DNA from: JBFGCA01 sp041567315
GTDB lineage: Bacteria > Acidobacteriota > Thermoanaerobaculia > Multivoradales > JAHEKO01
Direction: 5' to 3'
Assembly (NCBI GenBank): GCA_041567315.1
Contig: JBFGCA010000111.1
Location: 1 to 16,457, forward strand
DNA: 16,457 bases
Below, piece by piece: positions 1-6,393 of the stretch. The position numbers and the translations under genes are program-made. Under the pieces are notes generated by a model. That model did not search any database. It was not told the DNA's origin and saw nothing but the letters and a program-made list of their open reading frames with translations. Each line of letters begins with the position of its first letter. Within the stretch, counting starts at the first letter, position 1.

Positions 1-118
1 GAGCCGTCTGCGGCGTTGGCGCTCCTCGACAATTGCTCGGCATTGCCTGCGTCGCGGCGCCTGGCATCCGGCCCCGCCGCGCTCGCCAGCCGATCCGTCC
101 GACTTCCACCACGGGCTC

Positions 119-655
119 CTAGATAAAGAGAATCTGGGTGCCGGCGGCGCGGTCGTAGAAGTCCATGACCGACAGCACGTCGTCGACCTGCGGGACCAGC
201 TCTTCGCGCTCGACCTGGAACATGTCCATGGCCATGCGGCAGGCGTAGATCTTGGCGCCGGCGTCGTGGAGCATCTCGACCATCTCGCGGACCGGCGGCA
301 GGTCGAGCTTCTCCATGCCGCGCTTCATCATCTTGGTGGCCAGGCTCTCCATCCCCGGCAGGCCGCCGACCATGGTCGGGATCGGCATCGACGGGTTGCC
401 GACCGTCGGCACGTGGAGCTTGTCGATCTTCTTGTCGGTGATGACGTCGAGGCCCCAGAAGGTGAAGAACAGGTTGGCCTCGATCCCGGCCATGCGGGCG
501 CCGTTGGCGAGCACCAGCGCGGGGTAGGCCATGTCCAGGCTGCCCTTGGAGCAGATGATGCTGACCGCCCGGATGGGCTCGGGGGCCGTGGAGCGTTCGG
601 TGGGGCGGGGGGCCGCGGCGGGCCGCGGCTCGGCGGTGGCGGTGGCGGTGGTCAT
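119..655 (-). CDS. DsrE/DsrF-like sulfur relay protein (DsrE2 type)
   Basis: This 178-residue protein belongs to the DsrE family, whose members carry persulfide sulfur on a conserved cysteine and pass it to partners such as TusA and DsrC. An Ala/Pro-rich tail (about residues 1-27) precedes the domain. The domain opens with IICSKGSLDMAYPAL (Cys35) and ends with the DsrE2 signature around ACRMAMDMF, where Cys139 is the likely persulfide carrier. Hydrophobic stretches such as NLFFTFWGLD fit the membrane-associated DsrE2 branch rather than soluble DsrE. The ATG has a strong ribosome site (GAGGAGGA on the minus strand). It is the last of three genes, 31 bp after the DsrC/TusE gene, so a shared sulfur-transfer role is likely. 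No DsrAB or sHdr gene is in the window. The family call is firm; the exact partner is inferred. Confidence 0.9.
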   Translation of the reverse strand: MTTATATAEPRPAAAPRPTERSTAPEPIRAVSIICSKGSLDMAYPALVLANGARMAGIEANLFFTFWGLDVITDKKIDKLHVPTVGNPSMPIPTMVGGLPGMESLATKMMKRGMEKLDLPPVREMVEMLHDAGAKIYACRMAMDMFQVEREELVPQVDDVLSVMDFYDRAAGTQILFI

Positions 656-686
656 GGTGTCGTCCTCCTCGGGATGGTCCCCGGGC

Positions 687-1004
687 TCAGATGCAGCCCT
701 GCGGCTTGGGCAGGCCCGAGACGCGGGCCGCCAGCTTGCCAGGACCCTTGGGAAAGAGCTGGTAGAGCTCCTTCATGTTGATGCCGGAGAGCTTGGAGAT
801 GCGCCGCAGCCCGGGCGGCTGGCCCTGCTGGACGGCGTCCTCGCGGCAGAAGGTGATGACCTTCCAGTGCTTGTCGCCGAGCGGGCCGATTCCCACCTCG
901 GTGGCGATGGCCTCGGCGACCTCGGGCGTCCACTGATCGCTGTCGACCAGGAAGCCCTCGTCGTTGACGTCGACGCTCTTGCCTGCGTATTCGGTGACTG
1001 GCAT
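687..1004 (-). CDS. DsrC/TusE-family sulfur carrier with a single C-terminal cysteine
   Basis: This is a 105-residue DsrC/TusE-family protein, the usual length for the family. DsrC proteins carry sulfur on a flexible C-terminal arm. Here the arm ends GLPKPQGCI, keeping the penultimate cysteine (Cys104). The second cysteine of true DsrC, 11 residues upstream, is Ala93 (LAARVSG). That pattern is TusE-like: it should accept a persulfide but cannot form the intramolecular trisulfide used with DsrAB. The N-terminal part (DVNDEGFLVDSDQWTPEVA, then DKHWKVITFCRE) is typical of the fold; Cys53 is an extra cysteine. The start chosen is the ATG at 1002-1004, which has an AAAGGAG ribosome site. A much longer open frame in this phase continues upstream but lies inside the SQR-like gene and is a shadow. 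The gene sits 32 bp after the flavoprotein gene and 31 bp before the DsrE2 gene. Confidence 0.93.
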   Translation of the reverse strand: MPVTEYAGKSVDVNDEGFLVDSDQWTPEVAEAIATEVGIGPLGDKHWKVITFCREDAVQQGQPPGLRRISKLSGINMKELYQLFPKGPGKLAARVSGLPKPQGCI

Positions 1005-1036
1005 TTTCGGTGCTCCTTTACTGTCGAGCCGCCGCT

Positions 1037-2296
1037 TCAGGCGGCCAGCTGTTGGTCGGCTGCCCAGGCCGGGACGCGCTTGCCCGCCATGGACATCTGG
1101 TTGGGGACCGGGATCCGCCGCCCCGGCAGCAGGACGTTCCAGTAGATCCACCGGAAGGCCAGCTTGCCCCAGTGGTTGCGGCGGCTCTCGGCGAGCAGCG
1201 GGAAGGGTCCCACCACCGGCCAGGGGTAGATCCCCGGCAGCGGCTCCTGCTCGTAGTTGAAGTCGATGAGCATGGCCTTGCCGTGGCCGCTCTCGATGAA
1301 GCAGTTGGCGTGGCCGTCGAAGCCCTCGACCGGGCTGCGGCCGGCGGCCAGCCGCAGCACGTTCTCGACCACCACCTCGCTCTGGAAGTGGGCCACCGAG
1401 CCGGCCTTCGAGGTCGGCAGGTTGGTGGCGTCGCCGAGCACGAAGACGTCGTCGTGGCCGGTGGCCAGCAGGGTGCTGCGGTCGGTGGGGATGAAGGCCA
1501 GCTCGTCGCCCAGCCCCGAGGCCTCGACAAAGGAGGCCCCCTTGTGGGTGGGGACGGTGACCAGCAGGTCGAAGGGGACCTCGCGCTCGTCCCAGGAGCG
1601 CAGCAGGCCGGCCGCGCCGTCCACCTCGCCGGCGTTGAACTCGGTCTCCACCCGGATGCCGCGCTCCTCGAGCAGCGAGCCCAGCAGCCGCGAGGCGATC
1701 GGCTTGGTGAAGGCGCCGTCGAGCGGCGTGGCGTAGACCAGCTCCACCCGGTCGCGCATCCGGCGCTTCGTGAAGTAGGCGTCGGCCAGCAGCAGGAACT
1801 CGAGCGGCGCCACCGGGCACTTGATCGGCATCTCGACGACGTTCAAGACCAGCCGGCCGCCCTGGAAGGCCTCGAGCGCCCGGTGCAGCTTGGCGGCGCC
1901 CTCGAGGGTGTAGTAGTCGAAGACGTTGCGCTGCCAGCCCTCGCCCATCAGCCCCTCGGTCTCCTCGGGGTGGATGTGCGAGCCGCTGGCGATGACCAGC
2001 AGGTCGTAGTCCAGCCGGCCGTCGTCGGCGAGCACCACCTGGCGGCGGTCGGCGTCAACGGCGGTCACCTCCTGGCGCACCCAATCGACGCCGTTGGTGA
2101 GGGTGCGGCGGCGCGGCTTGAGCGTGCGGGCCGGCTCTTGCATGCCGAAGGGCACGAAAATCAGGTCCGGCTGGAAGAGGTGCTCGATCTCGGGGTCGAC
2201 GATCTTGATGCCCCAACCGGCCGGCATCTTGCGACGGAGCTGGTTGGCCACGGCGGTTCCCGCGGTGCCGGCTCCGAGGATCACGAGTTGTTTCAT
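1037..2296 (-). CDS. SQR-like NAD(P)/FAD-dependent oxidoreductase
   Basis: This 419-residue flavoprotein resembles sulfide:quinone oxidoreductases, which oxidise sulfide at a cysteine pair next to FAD and pass electrons to quinone. The N-terminal dinucleotide fold is LVILGAGTAGTA (about 4-15). The second FAD motif is VFVLGDATNLPTSKAG (284-299). Two well-placed cysteines are Cys160 (EMPIKCPVAP) and Cys332 (HANCFIESG), matching the core redox pair of SQRs; no third cysteine is seen near residue 124. The C-terminus (about 378-400, RWIYWNVLLPG) is aromatic and amphipathic, as expected for a monotopic membrane anchor. The ATG follows an AAGGAAA ribosome site. The gene leads a sulfur-relay operon and has a near-consensus sigma-54 promoter 48 bp upstream. 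It might instead reduce or transfer relay-bound sulfur rather than oxidise free sulfide, so a specific symbol is withheld. Confidence 0.85.
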   Translation of the reverse strand: MKQLVILGAGTAGTAVANQLRRKMPAGWGIKIVDPEIEHLFQPDLIFVPFGMQEPARTLKPRRRTLTNGVDWVRQEVTAVDADRRQVVLADDGRLDYDLLVIASGSHIHPEETEGLMGEGWQRNVFDYYTLEGAAKLHRALEAFQGGRLVLNVVEMPIKCPVAPLEFLLLADAYFTKRRMRDRVELVYATPLDGAFTKPIASRLLGSLLEERGIRVETEFNAGEVDGAAGLLRSWDEREVPFDLLVTVPTHKGASFVEASGLGDELAFIPTDRSTLLATGHDDVFVLGDATNLPTSKAGSVAHFQSEVVVENVLRLAAGRSPVEGFDGHANCFIESGHGKAMLIDFNYEQEPLPGIYPWPVVGPFPLLAESRRNHWGKLAFRWIYWNVLLPGRRIPVPNQMSMAGKRVPAWAADQQLAA

Positions 2297-2343
2297 GGGA
2301 TCGGTTTCCTTTCCGGGCCCTTGCGGCCTCGCCCGAGTGGCAA

Positions 2344-2359
2344 AGCAGGGACTGTGCCA
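2344..2359 (-). promoter_or_regulatory. sigma-54 (-24/-12) promoter for the sulfur-relay operon
   Basis: On the minus strand the sequence is TGGCACAGTCCCTGCT, against a sigma-54 consensus of TGGCAC-N5-TTGCW. The -24 hexamer is perfect, the invariant GG and GC are correctly spaced, and only the first T of the -12 element differs. The predicted start is near 2333, giving a leader of about 37 nt to the flavoprotein ATG. Just upstream, 2361-2380 is strikingly AT-rich for this genome; 2367-2379 read on the minus strand (AAACAAATAGTTT) matches 7 of 9 informative positions of the IHF consensus, so a bend site is possible. Confidence 0.82.
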
Positions 2360-2422
2360 TGTGAAGAAACTATTTGTTTTCAGGGGCTTAGCGAGCCTGG
2401 GACGGGTTCCCTCAGGGCATTT

Positions 2423-2474
2423 TGAAACAGGATGGCAACACGTTTCGTTTCACGAGACGATAGGAAACGTTTCA
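2423..2474. promoter_or_regulatory. Cluster of TGAAAC/GTTTCA half-sites, candidate enhancer
   Basis: Three heptamers occur at near-equal spacing: TGAAACA at 2423-2429, then CGTTTCA at 2446-2452 and at 2468-2474. Their starts are 23 and 22 bp apart, about two helical turns. Extra GTTTC/GAAAC copies interleave at 2442-2446 and 2464-2468, and GAAACGTTTC (2464-2473) is a perfect palindrome. The cluster lies about 65-115 bp upstream of the -24 element at 2357-2358, the usual range for sigma-54 activator sites. It also lies between the divergent operon and the kinase gene, so it could mediate autoregulation. Which activator binds is not shown by the sequence. Confidence 0.6.
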
Positions 2475-2539
2475 GTTGGGGGCCGAGCCGGCGACGGGCT
2501 CGCGCGACCGGTGCGCGGTAGAGTGCTGCCGAGTTCCTC

Positions 2540-4492
2540 GTGCCGAGTCCGCAGCCCCCGCCAGCCCCCACCTTCGGGACCGCCCGAGCCGTGGCCTCGG
2601 CGCTGGCGGGGATCTCGGTAGCGGCCGTCTTCGCGACCCGCCTGCCGCCCCTGGCGGGCGGCGCGCTCACCTTGATCGTGACCGCCTTCGGGGCGTCGCT
2701 CCTGCTCCGCCAGCCGGTCGACGTCTACCCGAGCGGCGCGCCGGCCTCCAGCCTGAGCGCGCTGCTGGACCGCCGCGAGGAGCGGCGACAGCAAGCGCGC
2801 TGGTTCGTCCACATGCGGTGGATCGCCATAATCGTCTCCTTCGGGCTCATCCTGGTGGCGGTGCCGGTCAACCGGTTCCTGCCGCTGAAAGCGCTGGCCC
2901 TGTTGGCCTTCTGGTGGTTGGTGCTGGTGGCCGCCAACCTGGCTTTCCAACGTTGGCTGTCGTCCGGCGACCGGTTCGAGCGGCAGATCGTGGTCCAGGG
3001 CTTGGTCGACCTGGTGGTGCTGACCGGGTTCCTCAACGCCTCCGGCGGCATCGAGAACCCGGTCTTCTTCGCCTATCTCTTCCACGTCATCATCGCCGGC
3101 ATCCTGCTCCCGAAGCGCAAGGCGCTGAGCCTTACGGTGGTGGCGGCGCTGCTCTTCCTGCTGATGGTGCTGGGCGAATACGCCCACGTGCTGCCTCACT
3201 TCACCAACCGGCTTTTTCCCCATCAGGCCGCCGCCATGGCGATCCCGGTCGAGGGACACGAGCACCCCGGAGAGGTGCACCATGCCGCCCACGTGCCGAT
3301 CTTCGTGGCCGGCCGCACGCTGCCGTTCCTGACCCTCCTGTTCTTGAGCGCCTACCTGACCAGCCTGATCGCCGAGCGGCTGAGGCGGCGGGAGGCGCAG
3401 CTCGAGCGGGCGGGGCGCACCCTGATGCTGGAACACCAGCGGCTCGAGCGGGTCGTCGAGTCCGCCGGCGTCGGGATGATGCTGGTCGAGCCCGATCTGG
3501 GGGTGCCGTGGGCCAGCCGCCGGGCGGCCGGCTGGCTGCAGCTCGATGGCGAGGGCGCGGCCGCCCGCTGCCCGCTGTACCGGACGCCCGACGGGTGTGC
3601 CGACTGCATCGCCGAGGAGACGTTGGCCACCGGCGAGGCGCGCGAGAGCGAGCGGGCGGTGCGCACCGGGCAGGGCGGCCTCCGCTACTTCCGGCACGCC
3701 ACGTCGCCGGTGCTCGATGCCCAGGGCCGGACCCTCCAGGTGGTCGAGCTGCTGGAAGACGTCACCGATCGCAAGGCGCTGGAAGCGGAAGCGATGCACC
3801 GGGGCAAGCTGTCGGCGCTGGGACAGATGGCGGCCGGGGTGGCGCACGAGATCGGCAACCCGCTCTCTTCGCTCACCACCCGGCTGACGCTGCTGGAGCG
3901 GCGGCCCGAGCCCGACTACGTGGTGGAGAGCGTGGGTCTGCTGCGCGGTCAGATCGAACGCATCCGGCGGATCGTCCACGGCATCTCGCTGTTCGCCCGC
4001 AGTCGCAAGCAGGAGTGGTCGGTCTGGGAGCTCGACGAGGTCTTGCGCGAGACCCTGGAGGTGGTGCGGCTCGATCGGCGCGGCAAGCGGGTGCGCTTCA
4101 CCACCCGTCTCGCCCGGCCCTCGCTGCGGGTGCGCGGCGTCAAGGACCAGATCACCCAGGTCCTGCTCAACCTGCTGCTCAACGCCGCCGAGGCCAGCGC
4201 CGACGGCGGCGAGGTCGAACTGGAGACCGTGGAGCTGGGCGGTCGGCTGCTGCTGCGGGTCCGTGACCACGGCGCCGGCATCCCGGCGGCCGACCGCGAG
4301 CGCCTCTTCGAGCCGTTTTTTTCGACCAAGCCAAAGGGCACGGGGCTGGGGCTGTCGATCTGCTACAGCCTGGTCAACGCCCACGGCGGCACGATCGAGG
4401 TGGACAGCGCGGAGGGCGAGGGGTCGACCTTTACGGTGGTGCTGCCGGCCGCCGATCGGACCGGCGGCCCGCCGCCGCCGGAGGCTCGATGA
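2540..4492 (+). CDS. Membrane sensor histidine kinase, RegB-like quinone motif plus PAS
   Basis: This 650-residue sensor kinase probably phosphorylates the response regulator encoded immediately after it, with a 4-bp ATGA overlap. Seven or eight membrane segments span about residues 15-280. Between two of them lies GGIENPVF (169-176), closely resembling the GGxxNPF quinone-binding loop of RegB/PrrB kinases. A loop at 214-252 carries eight histidines (including GHEHPGEVHHAAH), suggesting metal or pH sensing. A PAS-like domain (about 300-410) has a cysteine cluster at 344, 353 and 356 (CPLYRTPDGCADC). The H-box is HEIGNP with His436. The ATPase domain shows an N-box with Asn548, DHGAGIP, and a GTGLGL lid at 600-605. 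The start is a GTG; an in-frame stop at 2519-2521 means it is the first possible start, although its ribosome site is weak. The kinase assignment is certain; the ligand is inferred. Confidence 0.93.
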   Translation: MPSPQPPPAPTFGTARAVASALAGISVAAVFATRLPPLAGGALTLIVTAFGASLLLRQPVDVYPSGAPASSLSALLDRREERRQQARWFVHMRWIAIIVSFGLILVAVPVNRFLPLKALALLAFWWLVLVAANLAFQRWLSSGDRFERQIVVQGLVDLVVLTGFLNASGGIENPVFFAYLFHVIIAGILLPKRKALSLTVVAALLFLLMVLGEYAHVLPHFTNRLFPHQAAAMAIPVEGHEHPGEVHHAAHVPIFVAGRTLPFLTLLFLSAYLTSLIAERLRRREAQLERAGRTLMLEHQRLERVVESAGVGMMLVEPDLGVPWASRRAAGWLQLDGEGAAARCPLYRTPDGCADCIAEETLATGEARESERAVRTGQGGLRYFRHATSPVLDAQGRTLQVVELLEDVTDRKALEAEAMHRGKLSALGQMAAGVAHEIGNPLSSLTTRLTLLERRPEPDYVVESVGLLRGQIERIRRIVHGISLFARSRKQEWSVWELDEVLRETLEVVRLDRRGKRVRFTTRLARPSLRVRGVKDQITQVLLNLLLNAAEASADGGEVELETVELGGRLLLRVRDHGAGIPAADRERLFEPFFSTKPKGTGLGLSICYSLVNAHGGTIEVDSAEGEGSTFTVVLPAADRTGGPPPPEAR

Positions 4493-5841
4493 GCGTCGAC
4501 GTCCTGATCATCGACGACGAGGCGCTGTTCCGTGAGGACCTGGCGACGCTGCTCGAAGCCGAGGGCTTCAGTTGCGCGACTGCAGAGGACGGCGAGCGGG
4601 GGTTGGCGAAGGCCGAGGAGAAGCGCCCCGACGTGGTGCTCACCGATCTGGTGATGCCCGGCATGGACGGTCTCGAGGTGGTCCGCCGGCTGGCCTCGGT
4701 GAGCCCCGAGACGGCGGTCATCGTCGTCACCGCGTTCGGCTCGCTGGAGACCGCGGTCGAGGCCTTCCGCGGGGGGGCGGCCGACTATCTGATCAAGCCG
4801 GTGGTGCCGGCCGACCTGCTGGCCAAGCTGCGGCGGGTCGGCGAGATGCGGCGTCTCGAGCGTGAGGTCCGCTATCTGCGCCGCGCCGTCTCCGAGGCCG
4901 GCGCCGGTACCCGCATCGTGGGCCGCAGCGAAGCGATCGCGACGGTGCGCGAGCTGATCGCCCGGATGGCATCGGCGCCCAGCCCGGTGCTCGTCCTCGG
5001 TGCCACCGGCACCGGCAAGGAGCTGGTGGCGCGGGCGCTCCACCAGGCCGGGGCCGGCGAGCAGGCGCCGTTCGTGCCGGTCAACTGCGCCGCGCTGCCG
5101 CGCGAGCTGATCGAGAGCGAGCTGTTCGGCCACGTGCGGGGCGCCTTCACCGGCGCGGTCCGGGACAAACCGGGGGTCTTCGAGATCGCCGCCGGCGGCA
5201 CCCTTTTCCTCGACGAGGTGGCCGAGCTGCCGGTCGATCTCCAGCCCAAGCTGTTGCGGGCGCTCGAGGAGCGGCAGGTGACCCGGGTCGGCGGCACCCG
5301 ACCGATCGCCACCCCGGTGCGCATCGTCGCCGCCACCAACCGGGACCTCCAGCAGGAGGTGGCGGCGGGCCGGTTCCGCGAGGACCTCTACTTCCGCATC
5401 CGGGTGATCGAGATCGTGCTGCCGCCGCTGCGCGAGCGCCGGGAGGACGTCCCGCCGCTGGTCGAGCACCTGATCGCGCGGCTCAACGAGCGTCTCAACC
5501 GGCGGGTCCGCGGGGTCGAGCCGGCGGCGATGCGGGTGCTGATGGCGGGCGACTGGCCGGGCAACGTCCGCGAGCTCGAGAACGTCCTGGAGCGCGCCAT
5601 GCTGCTGGCCGAGGGCGAGCTGCTGGGCACCGAGCACCTGCCCCCGGAGCTGGTCGGCGAGGCGACGTTCCGAGCCGGCTCCGACGACCTGCGGTCTGGG
5701 GTCCGCGCCTACGAGGCCCACCACATCGCCAGCGTTCTGGCGGCCACCGGCGGCAACCGCGAGGAGGCCGCCCGCCGGATGGGGATCGACCCCTCGACCC
5801 TCTACCGCCGGCTCAAGGACCTCGAGACCGAGCGCCCATAG
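4489..5841 (+). CDS. NtrC-type sigma-54-activating response regulator
   Basis: This 450-residue protein has the full NtrC architecture. The receiver domain has acidic residues Asp9/Asp10, phosphoacceptor Asp53 (LTDLVMPGMDG), Thr81 and Lys103. The AAA+ domain has Walker A GATGTGKE at 171-178 (usually GESGTGKE), the sigma-54 contact loop GAFTGA at 218-223 and Walker B LFLDEV at 239-244. A Fis-type helix-turn-helix lies at about 408-445 (GGNREEAARRMGIDPSTLYRR). It would bind enhancer sites and, when phosphorylated by the kinase encoded upstream, open sigma-54 promoters. Two sigma-54-type promoters flank this gene pair, one divergent at 2344-2359 and one directly downstream at 5995-6010. Both are candidate targets, but their enhancer motifs differ, so it may control only one. 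Confidence 0.96.
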   Translation: MSVDVLIIDDEALFREDLATLLEAEGFSCATAEDGERGLAKAEEKRPDVVLTDLVMPGMDGLEVVRRLASVSPETAVIVVTAFGSLETAVEAFRGGAADYLIKPVVPADLLAKLRRVGEMRRLEREVRYLRRAVSEAGAGTRIVGRSEAIATVRELIARMASAPSPVLVLGATGTGKELVARALHQAGAGEQAPFVPVNCAALPRELIESELFGHVRGAFTGAVRDKPGVFEIAAGGTLFLDEVAELPVDLQPKLLRALEERQVTRVGGTRPIATPVRIVAATNRDLQQEVAAGRFREDLYFRIRVIEIVLPPLRERREDVPPLVEHLIARLNERLNRRVRGVEPAAMRVLMAGDWPGNVRELENVLERAMLLAEGELLGTEHLPPELVGEATFRAGSDDLRSGVRAYEAHHIASVLAATGGNREEAARRMGIDPSTLYRRLKDLETERP

Positions 5842-5867
5842 CCGCCCCGGCGGCGGCAGCCGGCCGT

Positions 5868-5883
5868 CTTGCAGATCTGCAAG
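5868..5883. promoter_or_regulatory. Perfect 16-bp palindrome, distal enhancer copy
   Basis: CTTGCAGATCTGCAAG is its own reverse complement. It lies 26 bp after the response-regulator stop codon, has no loop and no T-run, and so is not a terminator. A second, nearly identical copy begins 33 bp further on, and a sigma-54 promoter lies about 120 bp downstream. This is the expected layout of a dimeric sigma-54 activator site. Confidence 0.72.
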
Positions 5884-5900
5884 TCGGGCGGGCCGCGCCT

Positions 5901-5916
5901 CTTGCACCGCTGCCAG
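5901..5916. promoter_or_regulatory. Second, imperfect enhancer copy
   Basis: CTTGCACCGCTGCCAG repeats the CTTGCA-N4-TGCAAG palindrome with a single change outside the four-base spacer (A to C in the right arm). The 33-bp offset from the first copy is about three helical turns, placing both on the same DNA face. Its centre is about 88 bp upstream of the -24 element. An AT-rich stretch (5959-5975) lies between it and the promoter and could ease looping. Confidence 0.68.
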
Positions 5917-5994
5917 GCCAGAGCGCGGCGACCGGCCCGTCGCTCGACCGCCAAGTCACTGAAAAACAATCACTTGCCGGCGATTTCCCGGCCG

Positions 5995-6010
5995 GGGCAC
6001 GGCCGTTGCT
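5995..6010 (+). promoter_or_regulatory. sigma-54 (-24/-12) promoter for the Cyc2-like/cupredoxin operon
   Basis: GGGCACGGCCGTTGCT matches TGGCAC-N5-TTGCW at every position except the first T, with GG and GC at the required spacing and the favoured G after the -24 hexamer. The predicted start is about 6021. Because the element precedes the GTG at 6028 by only 17 bases, the first reading frame would have a leader of about 7 nt. Confidence 0.82.
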
Positions 6011-6027
6011 TCCTCCCGAGGCGCCAC

Positions 6028-6393
6028 GTGAGGACGAGCACGGGACAGACCCGCCTGGATCACTGGACGAAGCTGCTTGCGCGCGCCGCGCTGGACGAGC
6101 TGCGGCGGGTCGCGCCCCGGTTGCCGAATCGTCCGGCGCTGCTCGGTGAGCTGTCGCAGCGGATCCGCGAGGTGATCGTCTGCGATCTGCGGGACGGTGC
6201 CGGGAGCCGGGGGGCGGGGGCCGGAGCGGCCCAGGAGCTGGCGCTTTCGGTCTACCTGACGGTGGCTGCCCAGGAGCCCGGCGTCGAGCTCCGGCCGCAG
6301 CTGCTCGCCGCTCTCGAGGCCAGCCTGACCGCGGCCCTGGACAGTCTGGGCTCGGCGGACGGGCGCCAACCAAGCCAAGGAGGCTTACGATGA
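6028..6393 (+). CDS. Small helical protein of unknown function
   Basis: I do not recognise this 121-residue product. It is predicted to be almost wholly alpha-helical (for example LLARAALDELRRVAP and the QLLAALEASLTAALDSL region), has no signal peptide or membrane segment, and contains one cysteine (Cys52). A Gly/Ala-rich linker (about 57-67) separates two helical halves. Support for a real gene is its position directly after a sigma-54 promoter, the absence of a competing gene on this strand, and the ATGA overlap of its stop with the next start, suggesting coupled translation. The frame is open further upstream, but that part contains the promoter and enhancers, so the GTG at 6028 is preferred. 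Its leader would be only about 7 nt; an in-frame TTG at 6121 is the alternative. A cytoplasmic regulator or partner is possible but unproven. Confidence 0.5.
   Translation: MRTSTGQTRLDHWTKLLARAALDELRRVAPRLPNRPALLGELSQRIREVIVCDLRDGAGSRGAGAGAAQELALSVYLTVAAQEPGVELRPQLLAALEASLTAALDSLGSADGRQPSQGGLR

Noticed and set aside
1005..1820. N-terminal extension of the DsrC/TusE frame up to 1820
   Set aside because: This part lies entirely inside the SQR-like gene, translates to low-complexity Arg/Ala/Gly sequence, and the ATG at 1002-1004 has a good ribosome site and gives the normal family length.
2450..4384. Long open frame on the minus strand opposite the sensor kinase (also others such as 6252-8018 and 14158-15435)
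   Set aside because: Low-complexity His/Gln/Arg/Gly-rich translations with no recognisable domain, exactly antisense to well-supported genes; typical shadow frames in very GC-rich DNA.
5842..5867. GC-rich hairpin after the response regulator considered as a terminator
   Set aside because: The stem has a minimal loop and no following T-run.
5869..6027. Upstream extension of the small helical protein to an ATG-like start at 5869
   Set aside because: It would begin inside the perfect palindrome and translate through both enhancers and the sigma-54 promoter; the encoded sequence is Arg-rich and unlike the rest of the protein.
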